Assembly: GCF_023168325.1 (NCBI RefSeq)
Contig: NZ_AP025688.1
Location: 3,534,001-3,598,000 of the forward strand
Length of the DNA stretch: 64,000 nucleotides
Origin: Tsukamurella sp. PLM1
GTDB lineage: Bacteria; Actinomycetota; Actinomycetes; Mycobacteriales; Mycobacteriaceae
Direction: 5' to 3'
Part shown: piece after piece, positions 37,905 through 47,682 of the stretch
Numbering within the stretch: position 1 is the first letter of the stretch
Layout: each line of letters begins with the position of its first letter
Made by a program: the position numbers and the translations under genes
The notes under the pieces: generated by a model
The model's input: the letters and a program-made list of their open reading frames with translations, nothing else
Databases searched by the model: none
Told to the model about the DNA's origin: nothing

Positions 37905-37928
37905 CGATCGACGCTGTTCATGTGTCAA
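37905..37928 (-). promoter_or_regulatory. Probable rpsJ operon promoter (-35 TTGACA)
   Basis: A consensus -35 TTGACA lies at 37928-37923 on the minus strand. The best -10 at 17 bp spacing is a weak GACTTT. A second possible -10, TAATAC, lies nearer the gene. The rest of the 372-nt gap 37820-38191 shows no gene. Confidence 0.4.
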
Positions 37929-38191
37929 ATTGCTCCGGTCCACGCGGTCGGGCGTGTCGCGTTGGCGCTCATGCTCCGCCGTGTGCACCGGTGGCTCCCT
38001 CGAGGGAAGCCGGGGCGATACATCGTCCCGACGGTCGGCCTCCCCATGTCATAGGGGACCGCGCCGCCCGGACAAGGCAACCTGACCAGTATGCACTGCT
38101 CGGGCCCGCAGTTCAAATCGGCGATGGTCTCCTCCGCGGCTGCGGCCCATGTCACACGGCGGGCGCCCGGAACTCTGGAAGAATATCGGGC

Positions 38192-39194
38192 ATGACCAAG
38201 CAGCGCGTCGCGCCGAAGCTCGGCGCGCTGGTCCTCGTGGGATCGCTGACCGCCGGACTGTCCGGCTGCACCGTCGGGTCCGTACACGGAACCGGCATCG
38301 CCTCCCCGCCCCGAGTTCGACGGTGTCCGCGCGCGCCGTCTCGTCGTCGACGATGCGCGACGACGCGGTCCGATACGCCTACCCCGCGCCGGACGCCGAT
38401 CCCGCCCAGAACTTCGGCCGCCTCTACGTACCCCGCGGGGTGCACGCGCCGCACAGCCTGCCGGTGGTCGTACTGATCCACGGCGGGGGCTGGCGCAACA
38501 AGTCGAGTCTCAACTACATGGGCGCCGTCGCGCGCACCCTGCAGGCCGCGGGCCTCGCGGTGTGGAACGTCGAGTACCGCCGGGTCGGGGCAGGCGGCGG
38601 CTGGCCCACCACATTCACCGACGTGGGCCACGCCGTCGACCACGTGCCGGCGCTCGCCGCGTCCGTCCCCGCGCTCGACCCGGGCAATGTGATCCTGGTC
38701 GGGCACAGCGCCGGCGGCCAGCTCGCGGCGTGGGCGGCCACCCGGCGCTCGCTCCCCGCGGGGGCGCCCGGGGTTTCCTGGCCGGCGGGAGGCGGTCCGA
38801 CGGTGACCCCGCGCGCGTTCGTCGCGCTGGCCGGGGTGCTCGACATGCGGACCTCGTCGCGGATGAACAGCCACGTCCGCAATGCGCTCGGCGGGATGCC
38901 CGACCAGGTCCCGGACCGGTACGCCCTGGCCGACCCGCTCGGGCGTATCGATCCGGCGATGCCGTCGGTGGCGATCCACGGCACCCGGGACACGATCGTG
39001 CCCGCCGCCGAGTCGGAAGCCTTCGTGGCCGCGGCGCACGCGGTCGGCGCACCGTCGTTGCTCGTACGACTGGAGGGGCGAACCACGGCGCCCCGGTGTC
39101 GACGCGGTCGCAGTGGTGGCCCGTCGTCCAGGAGGTGATCGTGCGACTGGCGCGCGAGGGCTTCGACCCGCTGGCGGCGAACCCGCCGGGCTGA
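38192..39194 (+). CDS. Lipoprotein alpha/beta-hydrolase (esterase/lipase), two apparent frameshifts
   Basis: About 333 residues. The N-terminal lipoprotein signal LGALVLVGSLTAGLSGC has a clear lipobox. The HSL/BD-FAE-like fold includes VVVLIHGGGWRNKSSL (oxyanion HGGG), the nucleophile Ser in LVGHSAGGQLAAW, Asp in IHGTRDTIVP and His in the C-terminal ANHGAPVSTRSQWW. The frame changes near 38307 (CCCCGGCCCC read as CCCCGCCCC) and near 39078 (G5 read as G4). All catalytic residues remain readable, so the gene is probably intact in the organism. Confidence 0.75.
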
Positions 39195-39204
39195 GGCCAC
39201 CGAA

Positions 39205-39220
39205 CTTACCGCGCGGTAAG
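39205..39220. promoter_or_regulatory. 16-bp perfect palindromic operator upstream of the DUF4442 gene
   Basis: CTTACCGCGCGGTAAG is fully self-complementary. It overlaps the -10 TAAGAT (39217-39222), which ends 6 nt before ATG 39229. This is a typical layout for TetR-family repression. No regulator gene is adjacent. Confidence 0.65.
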
Positions 39221-39228
39221 ATAACGCC

Positions 39229-39711
39229 ATGACCGACACCAGCACGTTCAAGATGTGGCGCACGCTGAGCGACAAGCCGCTCGGCAAGCTCGCGTTCTCC
39301 GCCGCCGCGTCTCTCAAGGCGCCCTACTTCGCATCCGTGACGCCGTACATCTCCGAGATCGAGTACGGCCGCGCCGTGGTGCACGGCCCGAAGTGGTGGT
39401 TCGTGCAGAACCACATCGGCACGTTCCACGCGATCGCGGCCTGCAACCTGGCCGAGGTGGGGATGGGCATGGTGATGGAGGCGTCCACGCCGGGCACGCA
39501 CCGCTGGCTCCCGAAGTCGATGAAGGTCGACTACCTGGCCAAGGCGGAGTCCTCGCTCGTCGCGACGGCCACACTGGCCGAGGAGATCGACTGGGCCGCG
39601 ATCACGACCGGGCGCGACGTGGTCGTCGACATCGCCGTCCGCGACAAGAAGGGGACCGAGGTCGTGCATGCGGCGATCACGACGTGGGTCACACCCAAGC
39701 CCGCGAAGTAG
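39229..39711 (+). CDS. DUF4442 hotdog-fold protein (thioesterase-like)
   Basis: 160 residues with a PaaI/YiiD-like hotdog pattern: VTPYISEIEYGRAVVHGPKW, the helix NHIGTFHAIAACNLAEVGMG, and strands VDYLAKAESSLVATATLAEE and VDIAVRDKKGTEVVHAAITT. DUF4442 members are predicted acyl-CoA thioesterases; catalysis here is inferred. Leaderless start with a palindromic operator over the -10, so it is probably repressed by a TetR-type regulator encoded elsewhere. Confidence 0.75.
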   Translation: MTDTSTFKMWRTLSDKPLGKLAFSAAASLKAPYFASVTPYISEIEYGRAVVHGPKWWFVQNHIGTFHAIAACNLAEVGMGMVMEASTPGTHRWLPKSMKVDYLAKAESSLVATATLAEEIDWAAITTGRDVVVDIAVRDKKGTEVVHAAITTWVTPKPAK

Positions 39712-39831
39712 ATAATCTCCACAACTTGCGTCGCCTTGATCCTCCTGCGCATCATTAGTCACTCTGTTTACAGGCGGTGTGGTGTGTGACACGCTACCGT
39801 CGCACAGTCTTGTGCCGACCCGAGGAGGACC

Positions 39832-40561
39832 ATGCGCCGCACCACTGCGAGCACGCACCGCACGACCGTGGCCGCCGCCGCCCGAACGACCGCGGCGACC
39901 GCTGCCGTCATCGGCGGTGTCGCCGCACTCGTCCCGGCGGTCGCGCAGGCCGCCCCGGTTGCGACGATCGTGCCCGGCAGCTCCGTGCTCACGGTGTCGA
40001 AGATGGTCGGCAACACCGCCGACGGGCGCGGCTGCACCGTCGGGTTCATCGGGCAGAAGCCCGACGGTTCCCGCGTGGGCCTGTACGCCGGCCACTGTGG
40101 CGCGCAGGGCCAGCAGGTCGTGGCAGACGGTCGTATCGTCGGCGTGAACACCGGATCGTCTGCGCCGGCGCTGACGAAGGCCGACATGTTCGTCGTGCCC
40201 GACGCGCCGGACTGGGGCGTGTTCTCCCTGGATCCGCAGGTCGCGAAGGCCGCGCCCGGCGGTCGTGTGCGCCCCAGCGGCGTCGGCACCGCCCGGCCCG
40301 GCGACCAGGTGTGCAGCCAGGGCGTCTCGTCCGGCTGGCGCTGCGGGTCCGTGGTGAACGTGGAGGGCGGCTACATCGCCACCACGATCCCGGTCCAGGT
40401 CGGCGACAGCGGCGGCCCTGATCCGCACCTCCGACAACGCCGCGCTCGGCATCGCCTCGCGCGCCGCCACCTTCGACGGTCCGCTGCGTCGCACCGGCTC
40501 CCTGTTCTACGACGTCAGCGCCGTCCTGCGCGCCACCGGCACCACCCTCGTCGTCGGGTAG
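39832..40561 (+). CDS. Second secreted S1 serine peptidase (frame broken near 40420)
   Basis: About 243 residues with an Ala-rich signal peptide (AAVIGGVAALVPAVAQAAP). Triad: His88 in YAGHCG, Asp127 in APDWGV, Ser193 in VGDSGG. Cysteines match the 4645 homologue (about 36% by eye in the core; not computed by alignment). After GDSGG the frame changes: expected GGCGGCGCCCTG, seen GGCGGCCCTG, restoring ALIRTSDNAALGIASRAAT to the stop at 40561. A GAGGAGG ribosome site precedes ATG 39832. An exact 11-mer is absent, but a one-mismatch copy is present. Confidence 0.8.
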
Positions 40562-40590
40562 CGGTCGTCCGGGTAGCGCCCCGCACCGGC

Positions 40591-40620
40591 GGACCGGCAG
40601 CGGGCGGACCGGCAGCGGGC
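40591..40620. repeat. 15-bp tandem duplication after the S1 peptidase
   Basis: GGACCGGCAGCGGGC occurs at 40591-40605 and 40606-40620 with a partial third unit (GCACCGGCGG). It lies in the 160-nt gap between convergent genes, which also shows GCGGACCGGC inverted partners; no terminator stem was clear. Confidence 0.6.
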
Positions 40621-40721
40621 GCACCGGCGGGGTCGCCACCTCGCCTTCTCGCCGACACTCGGATCCTGTCCACTCCGGGCTCGCTGTCCGCGGCGGACGG
40701 AATCCGAGTGCGGCCCGGCCG

Positions 40722-42008
40722 CTACCGACCGAACCAGAGCCTCGACTTCTGCGGTGCCCAGAGCAGCAGCAGGACCGGAACAGTGACCACGACGCCGACG
40801 CAACTCGCGGTCATCAGCGCGGCAGCTACCGACGCGACGACGAGCGCGGACCGCGAACGTTTCGTCATCAGCAGAACACCAGCCGCCACGGCCCCGACCG
40901 CACTGGCGATGAAGCCCATCATCAACGAGATGTCGCCACCGTCGATGTGCCCGTCCGTACCGCCGAGCGTCCCGAGAATTGCTAACGGGGCGAACATGAA
41001 ACACAGCACCCCCGCCGCGGTCACCTGCCAAGGCCGCTTCGTCACGCCGGCGTACGGCGCGATCACCGGCATCGACGGATGCGAACCGTAGGCGGGCAGA
41101 GGTGCCGCGGCGGGACGGAGCGAGGTCTGCCCGTACTGCGGCGGCACGGTTGGCGGCGGGGTCCGTCCCGGCGCCTGCCGGGAGACCTGCGGGACCGGGG
41201 GCGGCACCGTCGGGCGGGAGACGGGACCCGACGCGCCGAGCGTGCGCGCCGCGTCCTCGAGCGCGCGTGCGAAGTCGGCGCAGGTACGGAACCGTCGGGC
41301 GGGGTCCGCGGCCATCCCTGCGGACAGGGCCCGGTCGAGCGGCGCGAGGCGCGGATCGGTCTCAGCGGCGCGCGGTACGTCGCCCCGCATCTTCCGGCTG
41401 ATCACCGCGCCCGGGGTGGTGCCGGTGAACGGGTTCCGCCCGGTGAGCAGGGTGAGCGCGGTGGCGGCGAGGGCGTACTGGTCGGCGCGCCCGTCCACGG
41501 CCTCGTCCGCCAGCTGCTCCGGCGCGGCGTAGGTCACCGTGCCCACCGCCATGTTGGTGGCGGTGAGCCCGGCGTCGTCGTCCATCCGGCGCGCGATACC
41601 GAAGTCGGCGAGCAGCACCCGCCCGCCGGCGTCCGCCCCCGACTCGGCCAGCAGGATGTTCGCGGGCTTGACGTCGCGGTGGATCAGCCCCTTGCCGTGC
41701 GCGTGATCGAGGGCCCCGGCGACCTGCGTGATCGCCGAGACCACGTCGGCCACCGGCAGGCCGCGCGGGTAGCGGTCGCGGACCAGGGCGTCGAGGTCTG
41801 TGCCGGCGACGTAGTCCATCGACAGCCAGAGCTTGCCGCCCGACTCGCCCCGGTCGTGCACGCCGACGATGTTCGGGTGGAACAGCGTGGCGGCGAGGTC
41901 CGCCTCGCGGTTGAACCGCACCCGGTACGACTCGTCGGCCGACAGGTCCGGCGGCAGGATCTTCAGCGCCTCCTGCCGCGGCCGACCGGTCGATACCGGA
42001 CAGCTGCG
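40722..42008 (-). pseudogene. Ser/Thr protein kinase lacking its N-terminal glycine-rich loop
   Basis: The kinase domain is read from QEALKILPPDLSADESYRVR (the ATP-binding Lys in ALKIL) through the catalytic loop LIHRDVKPANILLAE, DFGIARR, TYAAPEQ and the rest of the C-lobe. A Pro-rich juxtamembrane region follows, then three or four C-terminal TM helices (AGVLCFMFAPLAILGTLGGT; MMGFIASAVGAVAAGVLLMT). The frame begins directly after, and in frame with, the racemase stop codon. About 35 N-terminal codons, including GxGxxG, and any promoter are absent. Either a real deletion or a misassembly near 41985. GTG 41921 is the only visible start. Confidence 0.7.
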
Positions 42009-43105
42009 TCAGTCGCGCCAGAGCGTGGCGGGATCGGCGGTCTCCGCCGACGGCGCCACCGGCGTCGCGGCGGGCGTGCGGGAGAAGCGCGGCGCGGGCA
42101 TCGGGGCCATCGCTCCCCCGACCTCCTGCAGGTTCCGCCGGGCCGCCATGTGCGGGTGCTTCGACGCCTCCTCGAAGGTGAGGATCGGTGCGACGCAGGC
42201 GTCGGAGTCGAAGAAGATCTCGGCCCACTCGTCGCGGGTCTTCGTCTTCAGCGCGGCCTCCAGCGCGGCGCGCAGCTCGGGCCAGCGGGCCTGATCGAGC
42301 TGGTAGGGCAGGTCCTCCTGCTTCAGGCCCAGCTTGTCGAGCAACTCGGCGAAGAACTGTGGCTCGATCGCGCCGACGGAGACGTACTTGCCGTCCGAGG
42401 TCTCGTAGGTGTCGTAGAACGGCGCGCCACCGTCGAGCGTGTTCACGCCGCGTTCGTCGCTCCAGATGCCCTGACCGCGGAAGTCCCACTGCATCTGCCC
42501 GATGAGGGAAGCACCGTCGACCATGGCGACGTCGATGACCTGTCCCTTGCCCGAGACGTTGCGCTCGTACAGTGCGGCGAGCACGCCGAACACGAGGAAC
42601 ATCGAGCCGCCGGCGAAGTCACCCACCAGGTTCAGCGGCGGCACCGGCCGCTCCCCGTGCGGCCGATCGCGTGCAGCAGGCCGGTGAGGGAGATGTAGTT
42701 CATGTCATGGCCGGCACGCTGCGCGAACGGTCCGTCCTGGCCCCAGCCGGTCATCCGGGCGAAGACGATGCGCGGGTTGCGCTCGAGCACCACGTCGGGG
42801 CCGAGGCCCAGGCGTTCCATGACGCCCGGACGGAAGCCCTCGACGATGACATCGGCGCGGTCGATCAGGTCGAGGATCGTCGCGATGTCGTCCGGGTCCT
42901 TCAGATCCGCCTCGACGATCGTGCGGCCGCGCTTGACGCCCTGCGGCCTACCCGTGAGCCCGGCGACGCCGACACCCGGCCGCTGCACCGAGACGACGTC
43001 GGCGCCCTGGTCGGCGAGGAGCATCGCGGCGTGCGGGGCGGGGCCGAGACCGGCGAACTCGACCACCTTCAGTCCGACGAGCGGACCCTGCTTCGAATCA
43101 GTCAT
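42009..43105 (-). CDS. mcr: Alpha-methylacyl-CoA racemase, CaiB/BaiF family (frame broken near 42650)
   Basis: About 365 residues. The N-terminal Rossmann-like half has [20 protein letters not shown] and [17 protein letters not shown]. The racemase catalytic residues known from mycobacterial MCR are present: His in [12 protein letters not shown], Asp in [10 protein letters not shown] and Glu in [19 protein letters not shown]. The enzyme epimerises 2-methyl-branched acyl-CoAs for beta-oxidation of sterol side chains and branched fatty acids. The frame shifts near 42650 (G5 read as G4), which separates the two halves. Confidence 0.85.
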
Positions 43106-43138
43106 GAATGCACGTTAACTTGCCCGTAGGCTGGACGG

Positions 43139-43768
43139 GTGACCTGGCTCTCGATTCACGATCCCGACGATGCCGTTCGCGCGACTCTGATCCTGGCGCA
43201 CGGCGCCGGCGGCAACCGCGACCAGGCGATGCTGCGGCTGCTCGGCGAGGAGCTCGCGCAGCGCGGCGTGCGCACTGTCCGCATCGACCTGCCGTTCCGG
43301 CGGAACCGCCCGAAGGGACCACCGTCACCGTCGGGCCAGGCCGCCGACCGGGCCGCCTTCGCGGAAACCGCCCACGCGCTGGAACTCTCGAACGACGGGC
43401 CAGTTCTGTGGGGCGGGCACAGCTACGGCGGGCGGATGGCGTCGATGGCCGTCGCGGAGGGCCCCGGCCCGGACGCGCAGGGTCCCGACGGGCTTCTCCT
43501 GCTCTCCTATCCGCTGCACCCGCCCGGCCGGCCGGAGAAGGCGCGCACGGCGCACCTGCCGGACATCACGATCCCGACGGTGCTGGTGCACGGCAGGCGC
43601 GACCCGTTCGCCACCCCGGAGGAGCTGGCGGACGCCGCTGCGCTCATCGCGGGACCTACCACGGTCGTCGAGGTCGCCGCCGCGCACGATCTGGCCCCGT
43701 CGAAGTCCGGCGCCCCGGCCAAGGCGGCCGACGCGGTGATCGCCCTGCTCGATCAGCCGAACGCGTAG
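43139..43768 (+). CDS. Alpha/beta-hydrolase of the TEX30/KANL3-like type
   Basis: 209 residues. Nucleophile Ser in WGGHSYGGRMASM, Asp in VHGRRDPFATPEEL and His in VAAAHDLAPSKSG form a plausible triad; ATLILAHGAGGNRDQAML carries the oxyanion HGAGG. Related proteins are called predicted hydrolases or dienelactone-hydrolase-like; substrate unknown. TAGGCT (43127-43132) ends 6 nt before GTG 43139, so the mRNA is probably leaderless. Its end overlaps the opposing monooxygenase end by 16 bp. Confidence 0.75.
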   Translation: MTWLSIHDPDDAVRATLILAHGAGGNRDQAMLRLLGEELAQRGVRTVRIDLPFRRNRPKGPPSPSGQAADRAAFAETAHALELSNDGPVLWGGHSYGGRMASMAVAEGPGPDAQGPDGLLLLSYPLHPPGRPEKARTAHLPDITIPTVLVHGRRDPFATPEELADAAALIAGPTTVVEVAAAHDLAPSKSGAPAKAADAVIALLDQPNA

Positions 43769-45240
43769 TCCTCGATCGGGAAGGTGCGGGCGTCGCGCCG
43801 GGCGCCGATGACGGAGCTGGGCCGCAGCAGCGTCGCCTCGCCGTGCGGGTCGAAGTAGTAGCTGCGGCTGCCCTCGCACGAGCCGAGTTGGAACACGGAC
43901 CGGCCCAGGCGCGCGCTCATGGTGTCGAGGAACCGCGCGTTCGCCTGCTCCGTCACCTCGACGGTGCGCGACCCGGTGCGGTCGAGCTCGTCGAAGACCC
44001 GGCGCAGGTGCGTCATCTGCGCCTCGATGGTCCAGAAGTAGCTCAGGCCCGTGTAGCTGTACGGGCTGTGCAGCGCGAAGAAGTTGGGGAACTTGGGGAT
44101 CGCCATGCCCTCGTACGCCTGGAATCGCGTCGAGCGCCAGAACTCGCCGAGATTGCGGCCGTCCCGGCCGGTCACGTCGATCGCGGGGAAGTTCTTCTCC
44201 CACAGCGAGAATCCGGTGGCCAGCACCAGCGCGTCGAGCTCGTGGACGGTGCCGTCGGCCATCTCGATGCCGTGCGGCAGCACGCGCCGGATCGACGCGG
44301 CCTCCAACGTCACGTTCGGCTTCGAGAACGCCGGGAAGTAGGTGTTGGAGAAGGTGGGCCGCTTGCAGCCGAACGAGTACGACGGGGTCAGCGCGGCCCG
44401 CGTCCGCGGGTCGCGGACCTGCGCGAACATGTGCGCCTTCGCGAGCAGTGCCGCGACGTCGTTGAACCGGTGGCCGTATTTGAAGTTGAGCACGCCGACG
44501 GTGTTGAGGACTTCGAGCGCCGTCGAATTGGCCAGGCGCGCAGCGCGTTGCGTGATCGGGAGCCGCGCGAACAGGGACCGGACGGGGCCGGGCACCGCGA
44601 AGTCGACCTTGGGCACCACCCAGATCGGGGTGCGCTGGAACACCGTGAGGTGCCCCGCGATCTTCGCCAGCTCGGGGATCAGTTGCACGCCGGTGGCGCC
44701 GGTGCCGATCACGCCGATGCGCTCACCGGTGAGGTCGGCGTCGTCGTCCCACTTCGCGGAATGGATGACGGTGCCGGCGAAATCGTCGATGCCCTCGACA
44801 TCGGGCAGCTTGGGCTGGCTGAGGAACCCGGTCGCCGTGATCAGGAAGCGGGTGCGCAGCTTCTGCTCGAGGCCGCCGTCGCGGACCACCGTGACCTCCC
44901 ACTCGGCGGCGGCCGCGTCCCACCGCGCTCCGGTCACGTCCACCCCGAAGCGCATGAGCCCGCGCAGCCCGTACTTGTCGGCCACGTGGCTCGCGTACTT
45001 CTTGAGCTCCGGACCGGGCGCGTACAGGCGCGACCAGTTCGGGTTCGGCTCGAACGAGTACGAGTAGGTGACCGACGCGATGTCGACGGCCAGGCCCGGG
45101 TAGCGGTTCACGTGCCAGGTGCCGCCCAGGTCGTCCTCGCGCTCCAGGATCACGATGTCGGAGCGGCCGCGGCCCAGCAGTTCGATCGCGGCGCCCATGC
45201 CTCCGAAGCCGGCGCCCACGATGATCACGTCATGAGACAT
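43753..45240 (-). CDS. Flavin-containing (Baeyer-Villiger-like) monooxygenase
   Basis: 495 residues. FAD Rossmann motif VIIVGAGFGGMGAAIELLGR at the N-terminus, ILEREDDLGGTWHVNRYPG next, and NADPH-binding GVIGTGATGVQLIPELAK near residue 190. The BVMO fingerprint appears as FAGTVIHSAKWDD, with Asp in place of the usual Pro or Asp position after Trp. It is EthA-like and oxygenates ketones or sulfur/nitrogen drugs. A palindromic ATACC/GGTAT operator abuts its start codon, shared with the divergent ABC1 kinase gene. Confidence 0.85.
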   Translation of the reverse strand: MSHDVIIVGAGFGGMGAAIELLGRGRSDIVILEREDDLGGTWHVNRYPGLAVDIASVTYSYSFEPNPNWSRLYAPGPELKKYASHVADKYGLRGLMRFGVDVTGARWDAAAAEWEVTVVRDGGLEQKLRTRFLITATGFLSQPKLPDVEGIDDFAGTVIHSAKWDDDADLTGERIGVIGTGATGVQLIPELAKIAGHLTVFQRTPIWVVPKVDFAVPGPVRSLFARLPITQRAARLANSTALEVLNTVGVLNFKYGHRFNDVAALLAKAHMFAQVRDPRTRAALTPSYSFGCKRPTFSNTYFPAFSKPNVTLEAASIRRVLPHGIEMADGTVHELDALVLATGFSLWEKNFPAIDVTGRDGRNLGEFWRSTRFQAYEGMAIPKFPNFFALHSPYSYTGLSYFWTIEAQMTHLRRVFDELDRTGSRTVEVTEQANARFLDTMSARLGRSVFQLGSCEGSRSYYFDPHGEATLLRPSSVIGARRDARTFPIEDYAFG

Positions 45241-45253
45241 ATACCGATGGTAT
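45241..45253. promoter_or_regulatory. Inverted repeat operator ATACC-N3-GGTAT
   Basis: ATACCGATGGTAT immediately upstream of the monooxygenase start codon (45240) and 42 bp from the divergent ABC1 start. TetR-type (EthR-like) regulators bind comparable dyads upstream of EthA-type genes; no such gene is adjacent here. Confidence 0.5.
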
Positions 45254-45295
45254 CTGAAATTCTACGCCGGTGTCGGATGCGGTTACGCTGAGCAC

Positions 45296-46663
45296 ATGAA
45301 CGAGGACGAGCCGGCCACCCGGTTACGGCGCGGCGCGAGGCTCGGCCGGGCCGTCGCGCGGAACGCGGTCGACGGCACGGTCGCCCGGGCGACCGTGCGG
45401 CCCGGGTCCGCCGAGCAGCGCCGGGCCGCCGAGGAACGCGCGGCGTTGCGGGCGGCGGACCGTCTGGTCGCGGCCCTGGGATCCATGCGGGGCGCGGCGA
45501 TGAAAGTCGGACAGGCGCTGGCCACCGTCGACCTGGGACTCGTGCCCGAGCACGCCCAGCCCGCCTTCCAGGACAAGCTGACCGCGCTCACCGACCGCGC
45601 GCCCGCGGCCGAGTTCACCGAGCTGCTGCCGGTGATCGAGGCGGACTGCCCGGCCGGGGCGTTCGCCGCGATCGACCCGGAGCCGATGGCCGCCGCCTCG
45701 ATCGGCCAGGTCCACCGCGGCACCACCGCCGACGGCCGGGACGTGGCGATCAAGGTCCAGTACCCCGGCATCGAGCGGGCGATCCGCGCCGACCTGAAGA
45801 ATCTCGCCCTGCTGCTCACCGTGTGGCGCGGCCGCCGCACCACCGCGATCCGTTCCGACGAGGTCCTCGCCGAGATCAGCCGGACGATCATGACCGAACT
45901 CGATTACCCCGGCGAGTGCGCGGCGCAGGCCCGGGTGGCCCGACGGTACGCCGGCCACCCGTTCATCCGGGTGCCCGCGGCGCTGCCGGACCTGTCCGGC
46001 AGGCGGGTGCTCGTCACCGAGTACGTCGACGGTGCGCGGTTCGCCGCGCTCGAGACCGCGGGCCGGGACGTGCGGGACCGGGCCGGCGAGATCCTGCACC
46101 GCTTCTTCGTGGGCGGCGTGTTCGGGGACGGCGAGTTCTGCGGCGATCCGCACCCCGGCAACGTGCTGGTCTGCGACGACGGGCGGATCGCGTTCCTCGA
46201 CTACGGCCTGTACAAGACACTCGGGCCGGTATCGGCGGAGTTCGAGCGCGCCTGCTTCCGGGCGGCGGTGGACGGCCGCGGCGACGATCTGGCCACGCTC
46301 CTGCGCTCCGCCGGGGCGGTGCGCGGGCCCGGCCCCGACGCCGACGCGCTGCTGCGCTACTTCCGGTTGTCCGCCCCTGGCACCTGCGGCCCGGCGCCGC
46401 CACGATCACGACGGCCGAGGTCAAGCGCGCCGTGGCCGTCGCCACGTCGCCGCCGCCCGCCGATCCCCCGCTCCGCATGCCCGCGGCGCACACCTTCTCC
46501 CGCCGCGCGGAGCTGCTCACGTTCGGCATGATCGGCCGACTCGAGGCGTCCGCCGACTGGCACGCGATCTGCCGCGAGTGGATCTACGGGGAGTCCCTCC
46601 ACCGCGCTCGGCCGCGAGCACGCCGCTTGGCTCGGTTCGCGCCCCGATAACCTGGAGGCATGA
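45296..46663 (+). CDS. ABC1/AarF atypical kinase-like protein (two apparent frameshifts)
   Basis: About 450 residues. The UbiB/ABC1 hallmark KxGQ appears as MRGAAMKVGQALATVDLGLV. The ATP-binding Lys region is MAAASIGQVHRGTTADGRDV and VAIKVQYPGIE. The catalytic and metal sites are in FCGDPHPGNVLVCDDGRIAF with LDYG. The frame changes near 46377 (C5 read as C4) and probably near 46600, so that SPSTALGREHAAWLGSRP ends at TGA 46661-46663, overlapping the next ATG. Family members support isoprenoid lipid or quinone biosynthesis. Leaderless ATG, TACGCT 6 nt upstream. Confidence 0.75.
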
Positions 46664-47682
46664 GCCTCACCCCCCATTCGAGCCGCAGCCAGATCGTCAC
46701 CGTCACCGAGGTGATCGACGAGACGGACCTGGCGAAGTCGTTCGTGTTCGACGCGGAATGGGACTACCGGCCGGGCCAGTTCGTCACCGTGCGTGTCCCG
46801 TCGGAGCGGACGGGGTCCGTCGCGCGGTCGTACTCGCTGTACACCTCGCCCTTCGACGGCACCAAGCCCGGCGTGACCGTCAAGCGCACCGTCGACGGAT
46901 ACGCCTCGAACTGGCTGTGCGACAACATCACCGCGGGCTCCGAGCTGGAGGTCCTGCCCCCGTCGGGCGTCTTCGTACCGGAGAGCCTGGACGTCCCCCT
47001 GCTCCTGCTGGCCGCCGGGAGCGGCATCACCCCGGTCATGTCGATCCTCGCGGCCGCGCTGCGGACCGGCACGCAGCCGATCACGCTGCTGTACGCGAAC
47101 GCGGACCCGGCCGCCACGATCTTCCGGGAACGGATCGCGCGGCTCGAGGTGGAACACGAGCGGCTCACGGTGATCTGGTGGATGGAGTCCGAGCGCGGCA
47201 TCCCCGACGCCGACATGCTGGCCGCCCTGCTCACCCCGTACCACTCACGCCCGACGTACCTGTGCGGCCGCGACGAGTTCATGGCCGCGTGCAAGGAGGC
47301 CGCGAAGGTGATCGGCACGCCGCGCCAGCTGGTGCACCAGGAGATCTACGCCTCGCTCACCGGCGACGCCTTCGCCGATATCGTGCCGCACGAGGTGGTG
47401 ATCGAGGACGACGCGCCGGAGGTCACCGTCCACAACCTGGGGGCGACGTTCACGGTCCCGTGGCCGAAGGACGAGTCGCTGGTGGACGTGCTCATCAACA
47501 ACGGCCACGACGTGCCGTATTCGTGCCAGTCGGGCGAGTGCGCCACGTGCCTGTGCAAGCTGACCAAGGGCACCGTCGAGATGGCCGTGACCGACGGTCT
47601 CGACCCCGACGATGCCGAGGACGGCTACATTCTGGGGTGCCAGGCGAAACCGACGTCGCCGGAGTTGGAGGTCGAGTACTGA
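46660..47682 (+). CDS. Ferredoxin-NADP reductase-type electron-transfer protein with C-terminal 2Fe-2S domain
   Basis: 340 residues: FAD domain (PGQFVTVRVPSE; ARSYSLYTSP), NAD(P)H domain (LLLLAAGSGITPVMSI; TYLCGRDEFM) and C-terminal plant-type ferredoxin with CQSGECATCLC and a fourth Cys in ILGCQAKP. This order is that of KshB/HmpX-like oxygenase reductases, which feed electrons to Rieske oxygenases such as 3-ketosteroid 9-alpha-hydroxylase. No oxygenase component is adjacent. It overlaps the upstream kinase by 4 nt and the downstream dehydrogenase by 1 nt (TGATG). Confidence 0.85.
   Translation: MSLTPHSSRSQIVTVTEVIDETDLAKSFVFDAEWDYRPGQFVTVRVPSERTGSVARSYSLYTSPFDGTKPGVTVKRTVDGYASNWLCDNITAGSELEVLPPSGVFVPESLDVPLLLLAAGSGITPVMSILAAALRTGTQPITLLYANADPAATIFRERIARLEVEHERLTVIWWMESERGIPDADMLAALLTPYHSRPTYLCGRDEFMAACKEAAKVIGTPRQLVHQEIYASLTGDAFADIVPHEVVIEDDAPEVTVHNLGATFTVPWPKDESLVDVLINNGHDVPYSCQSGECATCLCKLTKGTVEMAVTDGLDPDDAEDGYILGCQAKPTSPELEVEY

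Noticed and set aside
38152..40494. A 780-codon minus-strand open frame opposite lipase, DUF4442 and S1 peptidase genes
   Set aside because: Antisense to three recognised genes with active-site motifs; composition is shadow-like.
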